This document shows positions 24,006 through 32,301 of a stretch of 41,654 nucleotides of DNA, piece after piece. The notes below the pieces were generated by a model. That model worked only from the letters and a program-made list of their open reading frames with translations. It had not been told where the DNA came from and did no database searches. This DNA comes from CALGLS01 sp047626155. GTDB lineage: Bacteria > Bacteroidota > Bacteroidia > Chitinophagales > Saprospiraceae. The stretch's first letter is position 1. Every line of letters begins with the position of its first letter. Location: contig JBLHRR010000030.1 in assembly GCA_047626155.1 (NCBI GenBank), positions 1-41,654 on the forward strand. The letters run 5' to 3'. The position numbers and the translations under genes are program-made.

Positions 24006-24151
24006 CGTTTCCTAAACCTTTGAGGTTTGGTAAACGTACTCAGGCGTATCTATCGCAGGGCCTTAATTTGCGGAATAATCACGCAGAGGCCGCAGAGCGA
24101 TTTACTACAAAAGGTGCGTCACACTCTGCGCTTTCTGCGGGCTCTGCGTGA
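24006..24151. repeat. Two hairpins downstream of cdaA, including CTCTGCG repeat copy 2
   Basis: Hairpin one (24006-24036) pairs CGTTTCCTAAACC with GGTTTGGTAAACG. Hairpin two (24077-24151) pairs CACGCAGAGGCCGCAGAG with CTTTCTGCGGGCTCTGCGTG. The arms of the second carry the same CTCTGCG unit found at 13019-13190, here arranged as an inverted pair. It lies just past the 3' end of cdaA and may limit readthrough into the GNAT gene. Confidence 0.6.
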
Positions 24152-24187
24152 GTAAAAAACGCGTAAAAAGGGCTAGTTGAAAAAGCA

Positions 24188-24985
24188 TCACAAATAAAAT
24201 GCCTCCAAAGCCTTCGTCAACTCCGCCTCATTCCGCAGCCTCTTCAGCTTCCCTTCCCGAGCGAAAGAAATCTCGCCATTCTCCTCCGAAACAATAAAGG
24301 CCGTGACATTAGAACTCTCGGTTACGCCCACAGCTGCTCGATGCCGCAACCCTACACTCTTACGCAAATTCTTACTAGAAGACACCGGCAAAATACAACT
24401 TGCCGCTTTGATATTGTCCCGACTAATAATCATAGCCCCATCGTGGAGCGGGCTGTCCTTCGAAAAAATAGTCTCTATCAGCGGTTGACTGATGCTAGAA
24501 TTTATGGAGACCCCAGAACCGGAGAAAAATTCGACATTAAGATTGTTGGCAAAAACGATCAGCGCTCCCGTCTTACTTTTGCTCATCGTTAGCATAGCGC
24601 CCTTGATGGCCTGAAGGTGTTGCTGTCGATTGGTATCGGGCTGCTTGTTTCTATCTAACAAACGACTTACGAAATTGGATCGCTGCCTCAAGGTATTGTC
24701 TCCAATGAACAAGAGGAAGCGCCGAACCTCCGGTTGGAATATGATCAACAACATTAATACCCCGACACTAACGAGCTGTCCCAGAATAGAAGCCAATAAG
24801 TCCATTTCTAGAAGTCTAACCAGCCAGTTGACCACATAAATTAAAATGAAACCAATGAAGATATTAAAGGCCACACTCCCTCGCAGCAGCTTGTAGATTT
24901 GATACATCAGATAACCCACGATAAGAATATCGAGGATGTCGAAGATGCGGACGGGGAGAAAGCCGATTTGGAAAAGGAGGTTCAA
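24188..24985 (-). CDS. cdaA: Diadenylate cyclase (c-di-AMP synthase) CdaA
   Basis: 265 aa. It condenses two ATP into cyclic di-AMP. Three N-terminal membrane helices (about residues 5-85; IFDILDILIVGYLMY, FNIFIGFILIYVV, LVSVGVLMLLIIF) precede the DAC domain. The catalytic motifs are intact: DGAM near residue 180 and RHRAA near 213, with GALIVF between. The start is TTG at 24985, the codon right after the TAA of the prolyl oligopeptidase gene; no ATG gives a full first helix. Start and stop are contiguous, so translation is probably coupled. CdaR, the usual regulator partner, is not adjacent, as is common in Bacteroidota. Confidence 0.92.
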   Translation of the reverse strand: MNLLFQIGFLPVRIFDILDILIVGYLMYQIYKLLRGSVAFNIFIGFILIYVVNWLVRLLEMDLLASILGQLVSVGVLMLLIIFQPEVRRFLLFIGDNTLRQRSNFVSRLLDRNKQPDTNRQQHLQAIKGAMLTMSKSKTGALIVFANNLNVEFFSGSGVSINSSISQPLIETIFSKDSPLHDGAMIISRDNIKAASCILPVSSSKNLRKSVGLRHRAAVGVTESSNVTAFIVSEENGEISFAREGKLKRLRNEAELTKALEAFYL

Positions 24986-27160
24986 TTAATAGGAGATTTT
25001 TTCTTTAAGGTTATAAAACGTAAAGCTTAAAATATCTGCTGCTTCTTCTATTTTCATACTCGTAGGTTTGCCGGCCCCATGACCAGCGCTAGTACTGACT
25101 CTAATCAGCGTAGGTGCTTCGCCCTCTTGATGGGCCTGCAAGGTAGAGATGAACTTGTGCGAATGAGCCGGCACTACCCGGTCGTCGTGATCTCCGGTGG
25201 TAACCATCGTCGCAGGATATTTCGTTATTGTTATATTATGTAATGGGGAATAAGCGTAAAGATAATCAAAATCTTTGGGCTTGCTACTGAGACCATAATC
25301 ACCCGCCCAGGCTTTTCCGATGGTGAAATTTTGATAGCGCAGCATGTCCAGAACACCAACGGCGGGGAGCGCCACTTGGAACAAATCCGGGCGTTGTGTC
25401 ATAGTCGCGCCAATGAGAAGTCCTCCGTTAGAGCGACCATAAGCAGCCAGTTTTTCAGAAGAGGTATAATTGTTAGCGATCAGGTATTCTGCTGCGGCAA
25501 TAAAATCATTGAAGACGTTTTGCTTTTTATCTTTGGTGCCCGCTTGGTGCCAGTCCTTGCCAAATTCTCCACCACCTCTGATATTCGCCACCGCAAATAC
25601 GCCCCCATTTTCTAAAAAGATAGAGCTAAGGTTTAAGCGGGTCAGATTAAAGGTTGGTAGGATGCTGATGTTAAAACCACCATAGCCGTAAATCAAGGTA
25701 GGTCGTTTTCCATCCATTTCCAATCCTTTTTTATGAGTGACGAACATTGGAATTTTGGTCCCATCCATACTTTTGTAAAAGACTTGTTTGGTCTCATATA
25801 GATCAGCGTCAAAATTTATCTTAGGCGCTTTGAAGGGAATGGAACTGAGGTCGTCCATATTCAAAAGGTAGACCGTGCTTGGACGAGTGAAAGAAGTAAA
25901 AGTATAATAGACTTGTTGGTCGTCCCGTTTGCCAGAGAAGCCTTCAACTGTTCCAACCTCAGGGAGTTCCAGGGTACTTTCTTTTTTGCCTTTGAGCGAT
26001 AAGATATCTACTCTACTGGAAGCATTGTCAATATAGGTGGCCACTAAGTTTCCGCCAAGGATTTTTACAGATTGCAAAACATCTTTCGTTTCCGGAATCA
26101 ACTCTTCCCAATAACCCTCCGCTGGTTTATCACTATTGATAATGAGCAACCGATTATTGGGCGCTTTATAATTTGTTAAAATCAAAAGTTTGTTATCGAT
26201 ATTGTCGATTACATTAAAATCATAATTAGGGTCTTCCATAACTGGAATGAATTCCGCGTCGTTCTTATTAAGGTCTTTAATATAAAGAGCATTGCCACTG
26301 GTAGATTCCCAAATGCCGATACTAAGGAAGCGTTCATCTTGAGTGGTACTTGTGGAAAAGCCTTTATTGGGATTAGAGCGGTCAGCAAAAATAAGCTGAT
26401 CTTGAGATTGAGCAGTTCCAAGTTTATGGTAATAGGTCTGGTGAAATTGATTCTGCCCAGATAATGCCGAGTCTTCACTCGGTTCAGGATAGCGACTATA
26501 GTAAAAACCATCCTTAGACCAGCTCAAGCCAGAAAATTTTATCCATTCTATAAGATCGATTTCCTTTTTGCCTGTTGCCAAATCAAGAACGTGCGCGGTG
26601 TACCAGTCTGAACCGCCTTTAGAAACGAGATAGGCTAGTTTGGCGCCATCCTTAGAAAAGGAGTAGTTTCCTAAAGCCGAGGTTCCGTCAGAAGATAACT
26701 TATTGGGATCCAAGACAGTCTCCTCAACACTGGCAAGATCTTTCTGTCGATAAAGCACCGCTTGGTCCTGTAATCCATCATTTTTAAAATAGTAATAGTA
26801 ATCTCCACGTTTCATAGGTGCAGAGGAGCGTTCATAGTTCCATATTTCCTCCAGACGCTCCTTGATTTGCTTCCGGAAGGGGATGACATTAAGGTACTTT
26901 TGAGTGGCTGTATTTTGTGCTTTTACCCAGTCCTTGGTATCTTTGGCGTTATCATCTTCGAGCCAGCGATATGGATCAGCTACGCTTATACCATGATAAT
27001 CATCTTTTATGAGGCTGTCCCTGTAAATGGAGGGGTATTGGACTGGGATTTGTTCGAAAGTCATAGATTTAGATGAGCTGCTGTGTTCTACGATGGGGGT
27101 GTTTTTACAACCGAAAAATCCCAGTACTAATAATAAAGATATGTAATTTGTTTTGTACAT
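24986..27160 (-). CDS. Prolyl oligopeptidase family lipoprotein (S9A)
   Basis: 724 aa. The lipobox GFFGC (Cys about residue 18) makes it a periplasmic or surface lipoprotein. The N-terminal seven-bladed propeller region contains the family's opening DPYRWLEDD motif (about residues 61-69). The C-terminal alpha/beta hydrolase domain has the nucleophile GRSNGG (Ser near residue 576), Asp in GDHDDRVVP (near 657) and His in AGHGAGKP (near 694). GGGEFGKDWHQAG is the conserved loop before the nucleophile. It cleaves short peptides after proline. It is followed without a gap by cdaA, so the two form one transcription unit. A MITE-like repeat lies in its upstream region. Confidence 0.92.
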   Translation of the reverse strand: MYKTNYISLLLVLGFFGCKNTPIVEHSSSSKSMTFEQIPVQYPSIYRDSLIKDDYHGISVADPYRWLEDDNAKDTKDWVKAQNTATQKYLNVIPFRKQIKERLEEIWNYERSSAPMKRGDYYYYFKNDGLQDQAVLYRQKDLASVEETVLDPNKLSSDGTSALGNYSFSKDGAKLAYLVSKGGSDWYTAHVLDLATGKKEIDLIEWIKFSGLSWSKDGFYYSRYPEPSEDSALSGQNQFHQTYYHKLGTAQSQDQLIFADRSNPNKGFSTSTTQDERFLSIGIWESTSGNALYIKDLNKNDAEFIPVMEDPNYDFNVIDNIDNKLLILTNYKAPNNRLLIINSDKPAEGYWEELIPETKDVLQSVKILGGNLVATYIDNASSRVDILSLKGKKESTLELPEVGTVEGFSGKRDDQQVYYTFTSFTRPSTVYLLNMDDLSSIPFKAPKINFDADLYETKQVFYKSMDGTKIPMFVTHKKGLEMDGKRPTLIYGYGGFNISILPTFNLTRLNLSSIFLENGGVFAVANIRGGGEFGKDWHQAGTKDKKQNVFNDFIAAAEYLIANNYTSSEKLAAYGRSNGGLLIGATMTQRPDLFQVALPAVGVLDMLRYQNFTIGKAWAGDYGLSSKPKDFDYLYAYSPLHNITITKYPATMVTTGDHDDRVVPAHSHKFISTLQAHQEGEAPTLIRVSTSAGHGAGKPTSMKIEEAADILSFTFYNLKEKISY

Positions 27161-27239
27161 TATTATGTATTTTTGTGGTCAAATACCAACAGGAGGAATT
27201 AAATAGAGCCTGTTCCAAAAGAAAAGAGATACTTAGACA

Positions 27240-27368
27240 TAGTAACAACGAAAAATTAAATCCCGATTTGGAAACGATTATGTAAATCAAAACGACCACA
27301 GAGAGAGTGCTTTATATAATCGTTTCCACCAAAGAAATCGGGAAATTATTTTTAGTGTAATACATAAG
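27240..27368 (+). repeat. MITE-like palindromic element, copy A (129 bp)
   Basis: Begins TAGTAACAACGAAAAATTAA and ends GTGTAATACATAAG. Terminal inverted repeats of about 30 bp meet at CCCGATTT on both sides, and an inner pair GGAAACGATTAT/ATAATCGTTTCC makes the whole unit nearly one hairpin. Copy B lies inverted at 35099-35227 with roughly nine of ten bases the same by eye. No open reading frame. Confidence 0.85.
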
Positions 27369-27568
27369 TACGTGGACAAAATTAAATTAAAGTTATTTCG
27401 GCCTATTTTGTCATCAGTCTTCGTTAAAAAGCCTCGCCGATGCTAAGGCATTGCCTACGTTTTTTGCCTCGACTGATAAAAAAATAGACTCGTAATATTC
27501 TTTATCTAATTCGGACCAAGTACTTACAAGAAATAAACGCGAGTTAAGCCGATTAAACTTTCAAACTT

Positions 27569-28837
27569 ATGCAAGTTAGACAAATTTTCTTTTTTACCGT
27601 AGGGCTGATTTTCCTTTTTTTGCCCAATAATGCATTTTCCCAAACGGTGACCTTAAATGAGGATGGTGAAAAGATCGTTGTTTACCCCGACGGGTCTTGG
27701 CATTTCTATAAAGAGGAGTCTGTAAATTCTACTGTTATAACAAAGCATACGCCAATTGATAATCCTATTACAACAGAGCCTAAAGGGAAGAAGAAGAAAA
27801 AGCGCAGAAAAAAAGAGAAAGAACCTTTCAAAGTAGATCAGGTATATGAGCTACAGGAAACACGAAAGGCGATACTACGGGCAGAACGTGCTGCGGCAAT
27901 AGAAGAAACGTCAAGACTAGCTGGGGAGGAGTCTGTTTTTAAACGTATTTTTTTGGAGGAAGAACTGGAAGACGCTTATCAGAGTATTGAGATGACCCAT
28001 GACGATATTGCACAAATAGAGGTTCGTTTGAAAAATGCGAAAGAAGAAGAAGAACGGGCAAATACAAATTATAAAGAAGCACAACGTAGGTCAAAGACTT
28101 ACGAGAAGATGATCGAGATGTCTTCCGGAAAAAGAAATAGAATGTTGGCAAAATTGGAAGAGGATATTTCGACGCCTACTGGTGGTGGGAAAAGCCCGAT
28201 GCAGGTAAGGGCAGTCACTGCTACTATTACTGAGAATTCACAACAAGATACTTACGTGGCTGCCGAAAATAGGCAACAACGTCCACCCATTCGTAGCTAT
28301 AACTCTAAAACAAATGTCCTGCGTTTTCCACCTAATCATCCCTGTCAATTGGCTTACAATGGGGTAGATGAATTTAGTGGTAAAAAAAGAAAGCAAAGCC
28401 AAAAGACCTTTTTCTTTTCACATACACCGGAACGCTTCCGTTCCTATTTCAAAGGCAGAGATTATTTGGTTTGTCAAGGTACGCTGATATCGGTAGACGA
28501 AACACCTCGCTCTTTTAATATTGAGTACACAATAGCAACCGATCAGGCGGCTCGTGAATTTGGTGTTCTCGAAAAAGGAAGCCAACTTATTCTAAGACTT
28601 ATAGACGGAGGGAAACTGATTCTTGTCAATAACAAAACGGCTACAGGTATCATAGACCCCGTATCTAAAACCACCACTTATAACACTTCTTACCCTCTGA
28701 ACAAAAGCCAACTCAAGAAATTACGCGAAGCAGAAGTTGATAAGGTTCGTATGATTTGGGCCACGGGCTACGAAGATTACGAAGTGTATCAGGTTGACTT
28801 TTTCAGGGATTTGTTCAGGTGTTTGGAAGAAGGGTAG
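27569..28837 (+). CDS. Secreted hypothetical protein with coiled coil
   Basis: 422 aa. The signal peptide ends NAFSQ (about residue 25). Right after it is a short module VTLNEDGEKIVVYPDGSWHFY, a motif common in Bacteroidota secreted proteins. A very basic stretch follows (GKKKKKRRKKEKE, about residues 72-84). Residues about 95-215 are Glu/Lys/Arg/Ala-rich and probably form a coiled coil. The C-terminal 190 residues look globular (LVCQGTLISVDETP, KLILVNNKTATG), perhaps sensing or binding. No family was recognised. It is divergent from the prolyl oligopeptidase gene. Confidence 0.55.
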   Translation: MQVRQIFFFTVGLIFLFLPNNAFSQTVTLNEDGEKIVVYPDGSWHFYKEESVNSTVITKHTPIDNPITTEPKGKKKKKRRKKEKEPFKVDQVYELQETRKAILRAERAAAIEETSRLAGEESVFKRIFLEEELEDAYQSIEMTHDDIAQIEVRLKNAKEEEERANTNYKEAQRRSKTYEKMIEMSSGKRNRMLAKLEEDISTPTGGGKSPMQVRAVTATITENSQQDTYVAAENRQQRPPIRSYNSKTNVLRFPPNHPCQLAYNGVDEFSGKKRKQSQKTFFFSHTPERFRSYFKGRDYLVCQGTLISVDETPRSFNIEYTIATDQAAREFGVLEKGSQLILRLIDGGKLILVNNKTATGIIDPVSKTTTYNTSYPLNKSQLKKLREAEVDKVRMIWATGYEDYEVYQVDFFRDLFRCLEEG

Positions 28838-28910
28838 GGGGAATAAAGTCTAATACTTACTATTGTTCCACCAAACGATTTAGTACTATAAAATAAATTT
28901 CAAAAAAAAT

Positions 28911-29495
28911 ATGTTAGGACTCAAACTTCCAACTGACCCAAGATGGGTAAACTTAGCAGAAATGGATCTCGGTGAAATCTTAACCGACCACGCTTACTGC
29001 GAACAAAAAGCGACAACAACTTGTATCTCTTTGATCCAAAAATACCCAGAGCGTATAGAAATGGTGAATGCGCTGGCGCCCATCGTGACGGAAGAATGGG
29101 GACACTTCAGAATGGTTCTAAAAGAGCTGGAAAAAAGAGGCCTTGAATTGGGGCAACAGCGTAAGGACGAATACGTGAATCAGCTAATGACTTTCAGAAA
29201 ACAAGGAGGCAGTCCCGATGATCGTTTAGTAGATCGTTTGCTGGTAAGCGCTTTGATAGAAGCCAGAAGCTGTGAGCGTTTCCGATTATTGTCACTGAAC
29301 ATCGCAGACGATAACCTGAAGGAATTCTATCATAAATTTATGATCTCCGAAGCAGGACACTATCGCTTGTTTTTGGACTTGGCCAAGTTGTATGGAAAAG
29401 ATGAAGAAGTAGTGATGGCCAGATGGCAGGAATATTTGGATTTCGAAGCGGGATTGATGGATAACCTGGAATTGCGTGGGGACCGGATGCATTAG
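28911..29495 (+). CDS. miaE: tRNA-(ms2io6A)-hydroxylase MiaE
   Basis: 194 aa. Non-heme diiron hydroxylase that converts 2-methylthio-N6-isopentenyladenosine-37 of tRNA to the cis-zeatin form, using O2. The four-helix ferritin-like fold shows paired iron motifs: Glu in YCEQKA, E-x-x-H in TEEWGHF, Glu in IEARSCERF and E-x-x-H in SEAGHYRLF. Length is near that of other MiaE proteins. It follows the hypothetical coiled-coil gene by 73 bp on the same strand and is closed by a strong terminator. Confidence 0.93.
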   Translation: MLGLKLPTDPRWVNLAEMDLGEILTDHAYCEQKATTTCISLIQKYPERIEMVNALAPIVTEEWGHFRMVLKELEKRGLELGQQRKDEYVNQLMTFRKQGGSPDDRLVDRLLVSALIEARSCERFRLLSLNIADDNLKEFYHKFMISEAGHYRLFLDLAKLYGKDEEVVMARWQEYLDFEAGLMDNLELRGDRMH

Positions 29496-29500
29496 GAACA

Positions 29501-29560
29501 AAAAAAATCCGTAGTACTAAACCTCTTGATTAAAGAAGGCTTTGTGCTACGGATTTTTTA
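29501..29560. terminator. Bidirectional rho-independent terminator after miaE
   Basis: AAAAAAATCCGTAG (29501-29514) pairs with CTACGGATTTTTT (29547-29559). The A-run and T-run on either side make it work on both strands, between the converging miaE and the minus-strand gene at 29582. Confidence 0.85.
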
Positions 29561-29581
29561 ATATGCGGTGAAAGTAGATTG

Positions 29582-30100
29582 TTACTTTTTCAACCCATCC
29601 TTCATCATCAATACAATCGCATTAAAATAATCGGTACCAAAAGAAATAGCTCTGATTTTATTTAAGGAAAATGTTGCGTCAAATTTTTTCTCAATAGTAC
29701 CATCGCTTTTAATCATATCGATAACCAGCTTGTCTTTTTTGAGCTTGTTGATTTTACCGTAGAAGAGTACATCTTCGTCATAGTCCTGAAACTCAAAAAG
29801 GCCGAACTTCTTTTCCAACGATTTTAAAATGCTGGAGGTAGAGCCAAACTTAAGTTTCTTAGGCATAGTTATTTGGGTTTTTCTTAGCTTTAGTACCCTT
29901 TCCACCTGTTTTTCGTCAGTTTTGTTCATTCTCTTTTTGATGAACGCTTTCCGGTATAAGGTATATCCGTCAAGTCTATAATCAGAAGGGACGTTTTGCA
30001 CTAAAACCCAACTCTTATTTTCAGAAATGACTAAGCCGGTAACTGTTTCTTTCCAGCTCTTAATCTTGTAAGTCTCTACTTTGAGTTTGTTCTTTTTCAT
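29582..30100 (-). CDS. Conserved hypothetical protein, 172 aa
   Basis: 172 aa, basic, no signal peptide. The N-terminal half (KSWKETVTGLVISENKSWVL, VPSDYRLDGYTLYRKAF) reads like a small beta-barrel that senses or binds a ligand; the second half has alternating strands (VLFYGKINKLKKDKLVIDMI). Related hypothetical proteins occur in Bacteroidota, but no function is known to me. It faces the miaE terminator and has palindrome-rich leader DNA upstream. Confidence 0.55.
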   Translation of the reverse strand: MKKNKLKVETYKIKSWKETVTGLVISENKSWVLVQNVPSDYRLDGYTLYRKAFIKKRMNKTDEKQVERVLKLRKTQITMPKKLKFGSTSSILKSLEKKFGLFEFQDYDEDVLFYGKINKLKKDKLVIDMIKSDGTIEKKFDATFSLNKIRAISFGTDYFNAIVLMMKDGLKK

Positions 30101-30598
30101 TGTTATAATTTGAATGATAAGTAACCGGTCGATTACTTATTGATTGTTTTGAACCGTTACTTATTTGGGTTCTAAATGAATTTAACTGCAACGGAACAAA
30201 GATAGTTACGTTTCTTCAAGCGAAAGTGGATTAACGTTGCGCTCGGTGTACCTATTGCTTGGTGTCCCGAGAGCCCTTGCGGTAAAAAAATATAATTGGC
30301 GGAATGCCAATTTGCTATAGTCCATCAAATGACTTGAGTGCCCTTTAGTTGACACAAACTACAATTTTTTTTCAGAAAAAAGAATTACGTAAACAACCTC
30401 ATTGCTTCTCCATCTGTCGCAATCAAAACATAATCAGCCAATCCTTAAAAATTAGACAACATTCCATAGTGCCCAAAGTTTCCTTAGTACTATTTTTGCA
30501 CCTCCAAAATTAGTCCTGAAGGGACGGCGTAAAATAGCAATGGAAGAATTCCATTGACAGGTATGAACGCATATCCATCAACGTTAAAAATCAACAAA
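30101..30598. repeat. Spacer with repeat family b copy 2 and hairpins
   Basis: No gene seen. It holds ATAAGTA/TACTTAT (about 30118-30141), a diverged copy of the 14095-14206 element (30184-30319; shared ends CTGCAACGG and GCCAATTTGCTAT), and, close to the next gene, hairpins GTCC-TGAA-GGGAC (about 30513-30525) and CAATGGAA/TTCCATTG (30538-30556). The last two should lie in the 5' leader of the DUF547 gene. Confidence 0.55.
30491..30498 (+). promoter_or_regulatory. Possible Bacteroidota -7 element of the DUF547 gene
   Basis: TATTTTTG matches the Bacteroidota -7 consensus TAnnTTTG about 100 bp upstream of the chosen start. No convincing TTTG -33 box was seen. One match alone is weak. Confidence 0.3.
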
Positions 30599-32179
30599 AT
30601 GTTAAAAATAAAAACCGAAAATTTTAGATTAATCGGTATCATGCTTTTGGCAATCTTCCTAAGTGCCCAAACACTAGTCGCCCAGAAAGTCGACAATACC
30701 TTCTTCAATGAAGTAAAAGCCTTTCTACAAACCAATGTTCTCAACGGAAAAGTCAGATATAACCGCCTTGGGAACAATGCAACGCTGACCCAATTAATGA
30801 ACAGAGTAGAAAATGCAGACCTTTCCGGAACAGACGAAGCGACCCAAAAAGCATTTTATATCAATGCTTATAATTTGCACGTCATAAACGCCGCAGCTAG
30901 TTTGTACCCTTTAGCTTCCGTACAATCTGAACCTGGATTCTTTGACCGCAAAAAAATAACAGTAGCAGGTAAGAAATATACCTTGACTGGTTTTGAAAAA
31001 AAGAAGATGCTAGATATTTATGATGATCCAAGACTACACTTTGTTTTGGTTTGTGGCGCGTTGGGTTGCCCCGCCATTATCAATGAAGCTTATGTGCCAG
31101 CTACGTTGGATGCACAATTGGAGCGGCAAACGAACTTAGCATTGAATGATCCGAATTTCGTTAGAACAAATGGTAACACTATAGAGCTGTCAAAAATATT
31201 TGATTGGTATAGTAAAGATTTTGGTGGAAACAAAAAAGCGGTTTTTGCTTATATCAATAAATATAGAACTGAAGAAATTCCTGCTTCTGCTAAATTGGAT
31301 TATTACGACTATGATTGGACTTTGAATGACCACAGCGTGAAGAAGCCAACATTGGGCGCACGTAAAACGCCGGGCACAAGTAGCAGTGCAACTAATGCAA
31401 GTCGTTATGTCGTCTCTTCTACCATTCCGAAAGGGACGATAGAAGTAAGGGTTTTTAACAATATGTATACGCAACGGGTGACTGAGAATGAATCGAGAAA
31501 TCGGGCAACTTTCTTTACAACGACGCTTACAGCTTTGTACGGCTTAACTAATCGAATTAACATAGGGCCAACTGTTAAATATCGTAGAGTAAGTAATTCT
31601 GTTTTGCCTTCAGATGCAACGGAGGTTTTTAAATCAAAAGATAATGACGGTTCTCGTGCGGGAGTCACGGGACTTGGAGTGCAGGTTCGATTGGCACCGG
31701 TTCCTGCTTGGAGAAATTTCTCCATTCAAAGTACATTTAACTTTGCAGTAGGTGATGAACTAGATGGCGATAATGGCGAACCTTATATCGACTGGGACGG
31801 TCCGATCTGGAACAGTCAGTTTTTTAATGATCTTTCCATTGGTAACAGCTTTTCTTTGTTTACAGAAATAGATTTTCTGATAGAAGACATTGGAGGAGGA
31901 GGCTTTATATCTACGCCTGTTACAGTCATTTTCAGTTATCTTCCTGATCCTAAGGTGACCCTTTATACTTTAAGTAGCTATTCGCCAAAATGGCAAAAAG
32001 AATACGATTTTTTCTATCAACTAGGCTTAGGTGCAAAATATCAGTTTACGCCCAAAATGGAACTAGAGCTAATCTATACGGGATTTAGAAATAAATATAT
32101 ATTAGGAAAGGATGACAAAGGTAATAGTAGAGATGGGAAAGCAGCGACCTACAACTTGGGCTTCCGATTTAATATATAG
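30599..32179 (+). CDS. DUF547 protein fused to an outer-membrane barrel
   Basis: 526 aa from ATG 30599. This start gives a normal signal peptide ending TLVAQ; the longer frame from 30554 adds residues without one. Residues about 35-250 are a DUF547 domain: AFYINAYNLHVI, KKITVAGKKYTL, HFVLVCGALGCPAI and IFDWYSKDFGG. The Cys in GALGCP is a conserved position of this family, whose fold is peptidase-like but whose activity is unproven. From about 290 to the end, alternating strands with Gly-rich turns and a final FNLGFRFNI-like strand (YNLGFRFNI) indicate an outer-membrane beta-barrel. Having both in one chain is notable. Confidence 0.75.
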   Translation: MLKIKTENFRLIGIMLLAIFLSAQTLVAQKVDNTFFNEVKAFLQTNVLNGKVRYNRLGNNATLTQLMNRVENADLSGTDEATQKAFYINAYNLHVINAAASLYPLASVQSEPGFFDRKKITVAGKKYTLTGFEKKKMLDIYDDPRLHFVLVCGALGCPAIINEAYVPATLDAQLERQTNLALNDPNFVRTNGNTIELSKIFDWYSKDFGGNKKAVFAYINKYRTEEIPASAKLDYYDYDWTLNDHSVKKPTLGARKTPGTSSSATNASRYVVSSTIPKGTIEVRVFNNMYTQRVTENESRNRATFFTTTLTALYGLTNRINIGPTVKYRRVSNSVLPSDATEVFKSKDNDGSRAGVTGLGVQVRLAPVPAWRNFSIQSTFNFAVGDELDGDNGEPYIDWDGPIWNSQFFNDLSIGNSFSLFTEIDFLIEDIGGGGFISTPVTVIFSYLPDPKVTLYTLSSYSPKWQKEYDFFYQLGLGAKYQFTPKMELELIYTGFRNKYILGKDDKGNSRDGKAATYNLGFRFNI

Positions 32180-32194
32180 ACCTTTGTAAGGTAA

Positions 32195-32269
32195 TAGACT
32201 TTATTCTGAAAACCTCTTATGGGGGAACTAGCAACATTGAACCGTCCGCTAAATAGATAATAAAGTCTA
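32195..32269. repeat. 11-bp inverted repeat between DUF547 and Omp85-like genes
   Basis: TAGACTTTATT (32195-32205) and AATAAAGTCTA (32259-32269) are perfect complements 53 bp apart. No T-run follows, so it is not a typical terminator; it could be an operator-like or a transcript-folding element. Confidence 0.45.
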
Positions 32270-32301
32270 AATGTTATAAATATTCTCTAGAAGAATTGTC
32301 C

